Below, in pieces: positions 9,146 through 17,427 of a DNA stretch of 55,730 nt; the first letter of the stretch is position 1; the number at the start of each line of letters is the position of its first letter. This stretch comes from Gammaproteobacteria bacterium (lineage in GTDB: Bacteria; Pseudomonadota; Gammaproteobacteria; HK1): positions 1-55,730 of the forward strand of contig JAACFO010000012.1 of NCBI GenBank assembly GCA_009937425.1, read 5' to 3'. A model generated the notes under the pieces. It was not told the origin of the DNA and ran no database searches. It was given only the letters and a program-made list of their open reading frames with translations. A program made the position numbers and the translations under genes.

Positions 9146-9654
9146 GCTGCCGGCTCTCCCTTGGCCTTCTCCATGTCCTTAAAAAAAGTTGCGAGAATCT
9201 GCAGCAGCATCATCGCGATGCCGAAGGTCATGATGACCTTTATCGGCGCCATGGGCGGCGCCCATGACGAGTAGTTTTTCTGGTTGTACTCGATGGCATA
9301 CTGCGTGCTCGATACCCCACCGTAGAGGAGAAAACTCACGTAGAAAATCAGGCAACAGCCGGTGACCATGTCGACGATTGCACGGGTTTTCGTCGACCAC
9401 CGCCCATACAACAAGTCCATTCGTACATGGGAGTCGAGTTGTATCGAGTAACCACCGCCGAGTATGTAGTAAGCGGCCATGGTCATCTGAGCCATTTCCA
9501 CGACCCAGATATGCGACACGTTGAAAATGCCTCTGGAAATGGATGCGAACAGCAGGACGCCCATCATGACGAAAATCAGATACATGGCGAACCTGCCTAT
9601 CGTGCGATTGACTACATCCACGTAGCGCACGAAGGTTCTTATTGCTTTTGGCAA
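9142..9654 (-). CDS. dctQ: TRAP transporter small permease DctQ
   Basis: A 170-residue protein with four predicted helices, typical of DctQ. It contains the recognisable SHIWVVEMAQMTMAAYY and YSIQLDSHVRMDLLY segments. The start appears to be TTG at 9654, with GGGGAACGGAG just upstream; an internal ATG at MYLIF is the alternative. It is separated from dctP by a strong stem-loop and overlaps dctM by 4 bp. Confidence 0.9.
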   Translation of the reverse strand: MPKAIRTFVRYVDVVNRTIGRFAMYLIFVMMGVLLFASISRGIFNVSHIWVVEMAQMTMAAYYILGGGYSIQLDSHVRMDLLYGRWSTKTRAIVDMVTGCCLIFYVSFLLYGGVSSTQYAIEYNQKNYSSWAPPMAPIKVIMTFGIAMMLLQILATFFKDMEKAKGEPAA

Positions 9655-9703
9655 CTCCGTTCCCCGATCTCAGTCGTGCCAGGCAAGAAATACCAGAGAC
9701 CGA

Positions 9704-9738
9704 CTCCCCTGGCCGGATTGAATCCGAAGCCAGGGGAG
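9704..9738 (-). promoter_or_regulatory. Intercistronic stem-loop between dctP and dctQ
   Basis: A 10-bp outer stem (CTCCCCTGGC / GCCAGGGGAG) continues into a 5-bp inner stem (CGGAT / ATCCG) with a 3-base loop and a 2-base bulge. It sits in the 117-bp gap after the dctP stop. No U-run follows on the minus strand, so it is better read as a 3' mRNA-stabilising or partial-attenuation hairpin than a full terminator. Such hairpins commonly let the binding-protein gene outproduce the permease genes. Confidence 0.7.
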
Positions 9739-9771
9739 ATCTCTTTTGTTATCGAACGTTGAATTCCCGAT

Positions 9772-10827
9772 TTATGTGTATCGGTATGGACGACCTGCTT
9801 TTTTCATCGTCGCGGCATACTCTTTGAAGATATTGACCACTTTGGCAGCTCTCGGGCTCGTCGCAGCGATCTCGTCCCAGAACTTCGCGGCCGCGTTTTC
9901 CACCGTCGCCCACTCCTCGTCAGGAATCGATGTGAGCTTGAGCTTCGTGCCCTTCGTACGAAGGTGCGCCTCGCCACCCCAATACCAGTGCTGACGGTAG
10001 TAGTGTGAGCTATCGGCACAAACATGGAACAGAGTTTTCAGATGCTCGGGCAGCTTCTCCCAGGAATCGGAGTTGGCGAAATAGGAACCACACCAGGCGC
10101 CGGAGATATTGTTCGTCAGGAAGTAGTTCGTGACATCGGCCCAACCAACCGTGTAGTCCTCGGTAATGCCGGACCAGGCGATACCGTCCAATTCACCTGT
10201 CTGAACCGCGACCTCGATGTCCTCCCAGGGAAGCGTTACGGGTACGACGCCGAATTGCGACAAGAACTTGCCGGCCGTCGGGAACGTGAATACCCGCTTG
10301 CCTTTGAGATCCGACAGGCTGCGGATCGGCTCGACCGTATTGAAGTGACAGGGATCCCATGCGCCGGCGCTCAGCCAGGTGACGCCATCTACTTCGCCGT
10401 AGGCCTCCTCCCAGATTTCCTTCAGCCCATACTGGTGAAACAGCACGGGCACATCCAGGCTGTAACGGCTCGCGAACGGGAAGTAGCCCCCGAATACGGA
10501 GACATCGACGGGGGATGACATGGAGTCATCGTCACTTTGCACGGCGTCGATTGTGCCCTTCTGCATTGCTCTGAACAGCTCGCCTGTGGGAACCAGCTGA
10601 TCGGCAAAGAACAACTCGATAGTCATTTCGCCATTGGCGATTTTGTTGAATGCGTCGATGGACGGTTTGATGACGTGCGCCGCCAAAGCGGGGCCGGCAT
10701 AAGTCTGAAGACGCCATTTAATTGGCGTTTTTGATTGTGCGTGTACGTAGGGAGCGTTTACCGCTGTGGCGGTGACCGCGGCGACAGTCCCTGCTCCTGC
10801 TTTTTTGAGAAATTCGCGTTTTTTCAT
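9772..10827 (-). CDS. dctP: TRAP transporter substrate-binding protein DctP (TakP-like)
   Basis: A 351-residue periplasmic binding protein. The N-terminus KKREFLKKAG followed by an alanine-rich hydrophobic stretch and an AxA-like site (residues 1-30) looks like a Tat signal with KR in place of the twin arginines. The mature protein has the TRAP hallmarks WRLQTYAGP, GELFRAMQKGTIDAVQ, LKGKRVFTFPTAGKFLSQFG and TGELDGIAWSG. These place it near the TakP group that binds 2-oxo or hydroxy acids, though the ligand cannot be fixed. GGGGAGAGAAATAAG precedes the ATG. First gene of the dctPQM operon. Confidence 0.93.
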   Translation of the reverse strand: MKKREFLKKAGAGTVAAVTATAVNAPYVHAQSKTPIKWRLQTYAGPALAAHVIKPSIDAFNKIANGEMTIELFFADQLVPTGELFRAMQKGTIDAVQSDDDSMSSPVDVSVFGGYFPFASRYSLDVPVLFHQYGLKEIWEEAYGEVDGVTWLSAGAWDPCHFNTVEPIRSLSDLKGKRVFTFPTAGKFLSQFGVVPVTLPWEDIEVAVQTGELDGIAWSGITEDYTVGWADVTNYFLTNNISGAWCGSYFANSDSWEKLPEHLKTLFHVCADSSHYYRQHWYWGGEAHLRTKGTKLKLTSIPDEEWATVENAAAKFWDEIAATSPRAAKVVNIFKEYAATMKKAGRPYRYT

Positions 10828-11175
10828 CTTATTTCTCTCCCCTCGAGACGGTTGCGAAACATCCGATCCTATTGCTAGGAACGCGCATCATATAATAAAT
10901 CCAAGCACCGATGGCGAACCGGACTTGCCCATCGAGGTGACGGTCGCGCCTTGGTCAAGTCACCATCGCCACCCTGCTCCAAGCAACGAATTCTTGCGCC
11001 AGATCAAGTGCGTTCGGAGGCGCCGGCGTAGACTACATCGCCGACGCGGGCTGGGCCGGAAGCGTCATACATTACGAATTCACCAGGCTCTTGCCCCTGG
11101 GAAGCTCTGACGCTATGCTCTCCAAATGCGAATGATTCTCAATACCAAATAATATACAGGACTCGGAGAGCAACA
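10828..11175. other. Divergent intergenic region between dctP and the iron transporter
   Basis: This 348-bp gap has no credible gene. On the dctP side there is a small inverted repeat TCCTA-TTGC-TAGGA (10867-10880) and an AT-rich block (10889-10900) that could hold the dctP promoter on the minus strand. On the other side is the Fur-like site (11128-11146), followed by a TAATAT that could serve as a -10 element (11150-11155) and the fbpA ribosome site. The middle 180 bp shows nothing I can name. Confidence 0.6.
11128..11146 (+). promoter_or_regulatory. Fur-box-like operator upstream of fbpA
   Basis: GCGAATGATTCTCAATACC matches the 19-bp Fur consensus (GATAATGATAATCATTATC) at 13 positions by eye, including the core AATGAT. 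It lies 30 bp upstream of the fbpA start, over or next to the likely promoter. Iron-replete repression by Fur is the expected outcome and fits an iron(III) importer. Confidence 0.7.
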
Positions 11176-12198
11176 ATGAACGTCCCGCCGCGAAAGCTTG
11201 CGGCGATCGCTGCCCTGATCGTCGCACTCCTCACTACATGGGCCCACGCCGGAGAGGTCGTCAACGTCTACTCCTACCGGCAACCATTCTTGATTAAACC
11301 CATGTTCGACGCGTTCACCGGGGAGACCGGGATCGCCGTCAACGTGGTCTATGCCAAGAAAGGATTGATAGAGCGCCTGAGCCACGAGGGAGCCAACAGC
11401 CCGGCGGACCTCATCTTCACCGCCGATATCGGGCGTCTGACCGACGCGGTAAACGCTGGTGTTACTCAGCCTGCCAGGAGCACGGCCCTGAAGACCAATA
11501 TCCCTCCCCAGTACCGGGATCCCGACTACCAGTGGTTCGGTCTCACGGCGCGGGCGCGCATCCTCGTCGCTTCGAAAGATCGCGTCCAACCGGGAGAGCT
11601 TTCCACTTATGAAGACCTCGCGGATCCCGAATGGAAAGGTCGGATTTGCACCCGCAGCGCCAAAAACGCCTACATGGTGGCGTTGACGGCGGCGATGATC
11701 GCCCATCACGGCGAAGCGCAGGCGGAACAATGGCTGCGCAGCGTGAAGGCCAACCTCGCCCGCAAGCCACAGGGTAATGATCGCGCCCAGGTGAAAGCCA
11801 TCATGGAAGGCGTGTGCGACGTCGCCATCATCAATCACTATTACATGGGTAAGATGATGGCCGACAAAGACCAGGCAGCTTGGGCGGCATCGGTCAATAT
11901 GATTTATCCCAACCAGGAAAGTTATGGCACGCACATGAACGTGAGCGGCATGGCGTTGACGAAAAGCGCGCCCAACAGGGAAAACGCCATCAAGCTGATG
12001 GTGTATTTGAGCGATGAGCTCGCCCAGCAGATGTATGCCGAACAGAATTTCGAGTATCCAGTCAAGCAAGGCGTGCCCTGGCCGGGACTGCTGCAGTCAT
12101 TCGGCTCCTACAAAGCAGATGACCTGGCCCTCGCGGAAATTGCCAGGCACCGCAGGGCCGCCAGTATGCTGGCGGACAAAGTGGGCTACGACAACTGA
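11176..12198 (+). CDS. fbpA: Iron(III) ABC transporter substrate-binding protein (FbpA/FutA type)
   Basis: A 340-residue periplasmic ferric-binding protein. The signal peptide spans residues 1-25 (ending AHAG). The mature start VVNVYSYRQPFLIKPM is characteristic, as are FTADIGRLTDA, the tyrosines of NHYYMGKMM that would ligate iron, and NVSGMALTKSAPN. Length is normal. CGGAGAGCAACA precedes the ATG and a Fur-like box lies upstream. It is followed 19 bp later by the permease gene. Confidence 0.92.
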   Translation: MNVPPRKLAAIAALIVALLTTWAHAGEVVNVYSYRQPFLIKPMFDAFTGETGIAVNVVYAKKGLIERLSHEGANSPADLIFTADIGRLTDAVNAGVTQPARSTALKTNIPPQYRDPDYQWFGLTARARILVASKDRVQPGELSTYEDLADPEWKGRICTRSAKNAYMVALTAAMIAHHGEAQAEQWLRSVKANLARKPQGNDRAQVKAIMEGVCDVAIINHYYMGKMMADKDQAAWAASVNMIYPNQESYGTHMNVSGMALTKSAPNRENAIKLMVYLSDELAQQMYAEQNFEYPVKQGVPWPGLLQSFGSYKADDLALAEIARHRRAASMLADKVGYDN

Positions 12199-12217
12199 TT
12201 CAACGATCTCGAGAACC

Positions 12218-13915
12218 GTGAGCCTGTCCACTGCCAAGCTACCGGGGACGCACCGCGTCCATGTGTCGTCATCAAGGCTTCGATTCAATCCCTGGACAAT
12301 CGCGACCCTTGTCGTGGCTCTTGTGGTGGCGGTGCCGATTCTCGGCATTCCCTGGCTGGCACTCTTTCCCCGGGAGAACATCTGGCCGCATTTAGTCTCC
12401 ACAGTTCTGCCCGGATATGTTCTTACGACACTTGGTTTGATGCTCGGCGTCACTTTCGGCGTCCTGACCATGGGTGTTACCAGCGCCTGGCTCGTGACCA
12501 TGTGCCGATTTCCCGGACGACGCATCTTCGAGTGGGCGCTGCTGCTGCCCATGGCGGTGCCCGCTTACGTCATTGCCTACGTTTATACGGATCTTCTCGA
12601 GTACGCAGGCCCCATGCAGAACTTTGTGCGCTATCTGTTTGGCTGGCAAAGCGCCGCGGACTATTGGTTCCCGGAGATCCGCAGCCTCGGCGGCGCGATC
12701 GCCATGATGTCAATGGTTCTTTATCCCTACGTTTACCTGCTTTCGCGAGCAGCATTCCTCGAACAATCCGTGGACCTGTTGGATGCCGGCCGAACGCTCG
12801 GTTGTGGCCCGTTGGCTGCATTCTTCCGCGTATCCCTGCCCATGGCGAGGCCATCCATTGCGACGGGAGTCGCGTTGGCACTCATGGAGACATTGAACGA
12901 CGTGGGCACAGTGGACTTCTTCGCGGTGCACACACTGACACTTGGCATCTACGATGTCTGGCTCAACATGGGAAATATCGGCGGAGCAGCACAGATCGCC
13001 ATGGTCATGTTGATTTTCGTCATCGTGTTGCTCACCATCGAGCGGCAGAGCCGGCGTCGCCACAAGCACTATCAGACATCCGGGAGACTGAAAGAACTCC
13101 CATCGCATCGTCTGGACGGCGGTCGTGCCTACCTTGCCTTCGTGGCTTGTTTGTTACCCGTCGCCGCAGGGTTTGTCGTTCCGATGGGTGTGCTCGTTTC
13201 CAATTCCTTTCGCTACTTCGATGAATCCTGGACGCCGGAGTTTCTTCGCTACGCATTCAACAGCCTGGCACTCTCATCCGGCGCCGCCGTGGCGGCCATA
13301 TGCATAGCGCTTCTACTCGCATACGGAAAGCGCCTGGTGGGAGGACGGCTGGTCGCTAGCGCCGTGAGTTTCGCAAGCGTCGGCTATGCGGTGCCGGGAG
13401 CGGTGCTCGCCATTGGAGTCATCATTCCACTTGCGGGATTCGACAACACGTTGGATGCCTTCATGCGCGAGCACTTCGGCATCTCCACAGGACTCTTGTT
13501 CAGCGGCACGGTGTTCGCCATTTTATTTGCCTACGTCGTGCGCTTTTTGGCCATCGCGCTCGGCAGCGTCGACTCCAGTCTCGCCAAGATAACACCCGCC
13601 ATGGACATGGCGGCCCGTACATTGGGACACGGCCCTATTGCGACCTTCTTCAAGGTCCATTTTCCGCTGATACGCGGCGGTGTTTTGATCGGCGTGTTGG
13701 TTGTGTTCGTCGATTGCATGAAGGAGCTGCCCGCCACCCTGATTCTGCGCCCCTTCAATTTCGATACGCTGGCTACTTACGTGTACCAGTTCGCCTCGGA
13801 CGAGCTCATCGAGCAGGCCAGCCTCGGCGCGTTGGGCATCGTCGTGGTGGGATTGATCCCCGTCGTTGTGCTGAGCCGGCTTATTACCGGGACGCGTGCG
13901 ATGCAGGCAATCTGA
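12218..13915 (+). CDS. fbpB: Iron(III) ABC transporter permease, two fused membrane domains (FbpB)
   Basis: A 565-residue permease with two BPD_transp_1 domains in tandem. Each has an EAA-type loop (DAGRTLGCGPLAAFFRVSLP in the first half; AARTLGHGPIATFFKVHFP in the second), which is where the ATPase docks. The first half carries PMAVPAYVIAYVYTD, a hallmark of the FbpB/SfuB group. The open frame continues further upstream inside fbpA, but GTG at 12218 places the start 19 bp after the fbpA stop; the ribosome site is weak. No ATPase gene follows; the next gene is an unrelated exporter. Confidence 0.88.
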   Translation: MSLSTAKLPGTHRVHVSSSRLRFNPWTIATLVVALVVAVPILGIPWLALFPRENIWPHLVSTVLPGYVLTTLGLMLGVTFGVLTMGVTSAWLVTMCRFPGRRIFEWALLLPMAVPAYVIAYVYTDLLEYAGPMQNFVRYLFGWQSAADYWFPEIRSLGGAIAMMSMVLYPYVYLLSRAAFLEQSVDLLDAGRTLGCGPLAAFFRVSLPMARPSIATGVALALMETLNDVGTVDFFAVHTLTLGIYDVWLNMGNIGGAAQIAMVMLIFVIVLLTIERQSRRRHKHYQTSGRLKELPSHRLDGGRAYLAFVACLLPVAAGFVVPMGVLVSNSFRYFDESWTPEFLRYAFNSLALSSGAAVAAICIALLLAYGKRLVGGRLVASAVSFASVGYAVPGAVLAIGVIIPLAGFDNTLDAFMREHFGISTGLLFSGTVFAILFAYVVRFLAIALGSVDSSLAKITPAMDMAARTLGHGPIATFFKVHFPLIRGGVLIGVLVVFVDCMKELPATLILRPFNFDTLATYVYQFASDELIEQASLGALGIVVVGLIPVVVLSRLITGTRAMQAI

Positions 13916-14051
13916 TCCGAGTCGCACTTGCGCGTACTACGCGACGTGATCGATCAATCAATGGGACCAGAAGTCCTGATACTATCCGTATCACAAAAAC
14001 AATCGACAGGACTCTCGTCCTCTTGAGATCCCGGCTCAATTCACACAATAC

Positions 14052-14942
14052 ATGCGTGCAAATCCGTACACGCTTCTGATACTGACCACCCTCTTCTGGG
14101 CCGGCAACGCCGTCGCGGGTAAATTTGCGGTCGGGGTGATCTCGCCGGTGTCGCTCACCTTTGCCCGCTGGCTGATTGCCTGTGTCGCCTTCTATTTCTT
14201 CGCCCGTCCACACTTGAAGAGAGACTGGCCGGTGGTGCGCCGGCACCTGCCGTTGCTGTTCACCCTGGGGGCCCTGGGATTGGCGGCCTTCAACATCGGA
14301 TTCTACTGGGCTCTCAACTACACCACGGCAATCAATGTCACCATCGAGCAATCTGCCATGCCGGTGCTTATTATCCTCGCCAACTATTTGTTCTTCAGCC
14401 AGAGGATTACCGCTTTGCAGGGCATTGGAGTGCTGCTCACAATCACTGGTGTACTCGTCACTGCTACCAGGGGCGCCCCGCTGACAGTATTAGAGACCGG
14501 CGTCAATCGTGGCGATGCCCTGATGATGTTGTGCGTGCTTCTCTATGGCAGCTACACGGTGGCGTTACGCTTTCGTCCCGACATCCACTGGACGAGTCTC
14601 ATGTTCGTTTTGACATTCTCCGCGACCGTCTTTTCGGCGCCATTCTACGCCATCGAGATCATGCAGAGTGGCTTCCAGCTGCCGCGCCAGGAAGCCTGGG
14701 CGATTATCGCTTATACGGCGATCTTTCCTTCTATGGCGTCCCAGCTGTTTTTCATCCGCGGCGTCGCGATGCTGGGGGCGAATCGCGCAGGACTTTTTAT
14801 CAACCTGGTGCCCATATTCGGCGCGATTCTCGCCGTGATGATTCTCGGGGAGTCTTTCCGACCATATCACCTGGCGGGATTACTACTGGTGCTCGGCGGC
14901 ATCGGCATGGCGGAACGCTTTGGCGAGCGCCGTCACATCTAA
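14052..14942 (+). CDS. EamA/DMT-family transporter
   Basis: A 296-residue protein with ten predicted helices in two EamA repeats of about 140 residues. The first opens TLLILTTLFWAGNAVAGKF; the second carries the closing P-I-F-G-A motif (NLVPIFGAILAVMILGE). Members export amino acids, nucleosides or drugs, and the substrate is not predictable here. It starts 136 bp after fbpB, so it is probably transcribed separately. A candidate terminator lies just downstream. Confidence 0.9.
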   Translation: MRANPYTLLILTTLFWAGNAVAGKFAVGVISPVSLTFARWLIACVAFYFFARPHLKRDWPVVRRHLPLLFTLGALGLAAFNIGFYWALNYTTAINVTIEQSAMPVLIILANYLFFSQRITALQGIGVLLTITGVLVTATRGAPLTVLETGVNRGDALMMLCVLLYGSYTVALRFRPDIHWTSLMFVLTFSATVFSAPFYAIEIMQSGFQLPRQEAWAIIAYTAIFPSMASQLFFIRGVAMLGANRAGLFINLVPIFGAILAVMILGESFRPYHLAGLLLVLGGIGMAERFGERRHI

Positions 14943-14987
14943 GGTGCAGAGAGCGGATAGGCGCACTGCTTGACTGCGGGACGGCGT

Positions 14988-15017
14988 AACCCCCCCCGAG
15001 GCGGACTCCCGGGGGTT
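14988..15017 (+). terminator. Candidate rho-independent terminator after the EamA gene
   Basis: AACCCCC (14988-14994) pairs with GGGGGTT (15011-15017), with an inner GAG/CTC pairing, and TT continues into the downstream flank. It lies in the 98-bp gap between two convergent genes and could serve both. The U-tract is short, so strength is uncertain. Confidence 0.5.
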
Positions 15018-15040
15018 TTGATCGGAGTGCCCGCGCAGTA

Positions 15041-15280
15041 TTACTGCGCGGTTGTTTTTTCGGCGGCGGGCGGGGTGCTCGCGTCTTTCTTCTCGGAGGC
15101 ACTGGCCGGCACGTTCAAGCTCGCCAACTTCTTCGCGGCCTCCGACTGCTCCTGGGGTTCGACGGACGTCTGCTGGTACTTGCTGCCATAGGCGCAACGA
15201 CCGTCCGCGCCATCGGCGTAAACGGGCCCTATAACCAGTACCGAGAGAGCCATCGCGGCAACTGTGAGACGGAGTTTCAT
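15041..15280 (-). CDS. Small secreted protein, unknown function
   Basis: A 79-residue protein with a signal peptide (residues 1-22, ending PVYAD). The mature part is low-complexity and hydrophilic, rich in S, E, K, Q and A (EPQEQSEAAKKLASLNVP), ending in alternating A/P/E/K. One cysteine (GRCAYGS) sits near the mature N-terminus. CAGGAGACTCGAATT before the ATG fixes the start; a TTG eight codons upstream overlaps that site. No family recognised. It converges with the EamA gene. Confidence 0.65.
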   Translation of the reverse strand: MKLRLTVAAMALSVLVIGPVYADGADGRCAYGSKYQQTSVEPQEQSEAAKKLASLNVPASASEKKDASTPPAAEKTTAQ

Positions 15281-15466
15281 AATTCGAGTCTCCTGACTAC
15301 TCAAAGGACAACCGTCGTGGCTGGAGTTACCGGAAAATTGTCCACGACGGTATGCGTAGTAAGCCTATAACCCATGGCCAGGCAGGTGTCAATCAAGCCT
15401 TACTTGACAGCACACCCGAGCCTGTCATTCTGCCGGCGACCAGCACAGGAACCTCAGCTGACAGTC

Positions 15467-17035
15467 ATGCCAGAGCAGCGTATTCAGGCCGTCTACCGGG
15501 TGACCGGCGCAGAGCGCGAGACCCCGGCCATCGCCCGCGCCATCGCTTACGAGCAGACGGTGGAGCTGCCCGAGGAACTGATCACGGATCCTGCCATCGT
15601 CGAGTCTATTGTTGGAAAGGTCGAGAGCGTCGAGCCGGACCCGGGCATCGAGGGCGCTTTTAGAGTCACCATCGCCTACGAGTCGGCGCTGGCCAGCGGG
15701 CAGATCCCGCAGCTCGTGAATCTCCTGTTCGGAAACGTCTCCATTTATCCCGCAGTGCGCCTCGTGGACATGCATCTTCCGGATGAATTTCTGAATCGTC
15801 TCCAGGGCCCGCGCCACGGTGTGGACGGATTGCGCAGGATGACCGGCGTCCACGGGCGTCCGCTCCTGGCAACGGCCCTGAAGCCCCGCGGCACACCCGT
15901 CGACGGGCTGGCGCGGATGGCGCGGGACTTTGCCCTCGGCGGCGGGGATATTGTCAAAGACGACCAGAACCTGGTCGACGACGATTTCGAGGCATTCAAA
16001 CGGCGCACCCAAGCCTGCCACCGAGCCGTAGCGGAAGCCAACGCGGACACCGGCCGGCGCTGTTTGTACCTGCCCCACGTGGCAGCACCGGCGAATGAAC
16101 TGGAGCGCTATTTCGAATACGTCCACTGGCTGGGCGCACCCGGCGTGCTCGCCTGCCCGATGATCATGGGCCTGGATACGGCGCGCGCCCTTGCTCAGGC
16201 GTATGAACTGCTGCTCATGGCCCACCCGGCACTCACCGGCAGCTACACCAACAGTGATACCCAGGGCATCGACCATGGCTTGCTGCTGGGCACTTTGTTT
16301 CGCCTCATCGGCGCGGACATTTCTATTTTTCCGAACGTGGGCGGCCGCTTTTCCTATCGGGCCGAAGACTGCGCGAATATCCGTGATCGGCTGCGCGCGC
16401 CTCTGGGGGCTTTGCGCCCCGCATGGCCCTGCCCTGCCGGCGGGATGCACTTGAACAACCTGGACACCATGGCCGCTGACTACGGTGCGGATTCTGTGTT
16501 TTTGATCGGCGGCGCGCTGCTGGGACATAGCGATCAGTTGACCGCGAGCACGGCGAGGTTTCTCGATGAAATTCGCCGCCACTTCGACGAGCGTCTCGAG
16601 GCACCCGAGCGCCCGGAAAAATTCAGTGACGAAGCTGCCCAGTCCGTCCTGCGCCATCTGAAATTCGAGGATGGTTTTCAATGGTCGAACAGGGAAAGTA
16701 CGCCCTATAAGGACGCCGCCGATCTGGCCTTCAAAGCTGTACGGCGGGTGGAATTGGTTGGAAAGTTCGGCGAGCGGACGCGCTGCGACCTACGCTACTT
16801 CGAGGTTGCCCCCGGTGGATTCACGAGTCTGGAAAAGCACCTGCACACCCACATCGTTATCGGTGCCCGCGGTACGGGTCTTCTCACCATGGGCAATCGA
16901 CGCATCGTCGTGGAACCGATGGATGTCGTCTATCTGCAGCCTCTGGAGGTTCACCAACTTCACAATGAAACTCGGGAACCCTTCGGATTTTTGTGCATCG
17001 TCGATCACGAGCGTGACCGGCCTATGAAGCCGTGA
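15467..17035 (+). CDS. RuBisCO-like protein (form IV) fused to a C-terminal cupin domain
   Basis: A 522-residue two-domain protein. Residues 1 to about 425 form a RuBisCO large-chain fold. The lysine of TALKPRG (K139) matches the catalytic K175 of true RuBisCO, and GGGDIVKDDQNL carries the carbamylated lysine (K164) and one metal aspartate (D166). The loop-6 lysine is missing (FPNVGGRFSY instead), and the glutamate metal ligand is a glutamine (Q167), so carboxylation is very unlikely. Residues about 440-515 are a cupin (GGFTSLEKHLHTHIVIGA and VYLQPLEVHQLHN), with histidines for a metal. In Rhodospirillum rubrum a RuBisCO-like isomerase and a separate cupin act in sequence on 5-methylthioribulose-1-phosphate to give deoxyxylulose phosphate; this fusion suggests the same route. 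ATG 15467 is chosen because the fold starts there; an upstream in-frame start at 15374 adds an atypical 31 residues. Confidence 0.88.
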   Translation: MPEQRIQAVYRVTGAERETPAIARAIAYEQTVELPEELITDPAIVESIVGKVESVEPDPGIEGAFRVTIAYESALASGQIPQLVNLLFGNVSIYPAVRLVDMHLPDEFLNRLQGPRHGVDGLRRMTGVHGRPLLATALKPRGTPVDGLARMARDFALGGGDIVKDDQNLVDDDFEAFKRRTQACHRAVAEANADTGRRCLYLPHVAAPANELERYFEYVHWLGAPGVLACPMIMGLDTARALAQAYELLLMAHPALTGSYTNSDTQGIDHGLLLGTLFRLIGADISIFPNVGGRFSYRAEDCANIRDRLRAPLGALRPAWPCPAGGMHLNNLDTMAADYGADSVFLIGGALLGHSDQLTASTARFLDEIRRHFDERLEAPERPEKFSDEAAQSVLRHLKFEDGFQWSNRESTPYKDAADLAFKAVRRVELVGKFGERTRCDLRYFEVAPGGFTSLEKHLHTHIVIGARGTGLLTMGNRRIVVEPMDVVYLQPLEVHQLHNETREPFGFLCIVDHERDRPMKP

Positions 17036-17091
17036 GTACCTGCTTCAAGAATCGTGCAAGTCACGCTCTCGAGAGGAGACGCTTCTTCGTC

Positions 17092-17376
17092 ATGGGTCAC
17101 CCGCTCACCTATGCGCCCTGGTTATTGGCGGCCCTGTTGGCTGGATGCAGCGCGGCGTCGAGCAAGCATACACCCGATGACAGCGGCGGCGTCACGGTGC
17201 ATTGCAATAAATCCTCGTTGCGTTGGGACGCGTGCTACCAAATGGCCGCCAATGTGTGTGGCGAAAAGGGCTACCAGATCGTCAGCGAAGGCGACAGCGC
17301 GATGCCCGAAACCAGCGTCAACAGCAACGAAGTGCTCGTTATCGGCGGATCCTTGACGATTCGATGCAATGAATGA
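17092..17376 (+). CDS. Small lipoprotein, cysteine-containing, unknown function
   Basis: A 94-residue lipoprotein: a signal peptide ending in LLAGC, then a short domain with VHCNKSSLRWDACYQMAANVC. The spaced cysteines, the W and the GYQIVSEGD segment recall a common proteobacterial lipoprotein type of unknown role. The ATG at 17092 is preferred because the hydrophobic core follows it; GAGAGGAG lies 13 bases upstream, a little far. It starts 56 bp after the RuBisCO-like gene and may share its transcript. Confidence 0.65.
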   Translation: MGHPLTYAPWLLAALLAGCSAASSKHTPDDSGGVTVHCNKSSLRWDACYQMAANVCGEKGYQIVSEGDSAMPETSVNSNEVLVIGGSLTIRCNE

Positions 17377-17427
17377 TGGCGTCTGGTAACGTGGCTGAAT
17401 CGTGACGATCAGGACCGGAGAGCAGGC

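Noticed and set aside
11113..12069. 318-codon frame antisense to fbpA
   Set aside because: Shadow of a real gene with clear signal peptide, Fur-like box and ribosome site on the plus strand.
15374..15466. Longer N-terminus for the RuBisCO-like protein
   Set aside because: The extra 31 residues look non-homologous to RuBisCO-like proteins and have no ribosome site; kept only as an alternative.
15425..16681. 418-codon open frame antisense to the RuBisCO-like gene
   Set aside because: High GC in third positions opens this frame; the translation has no recognisable domain.
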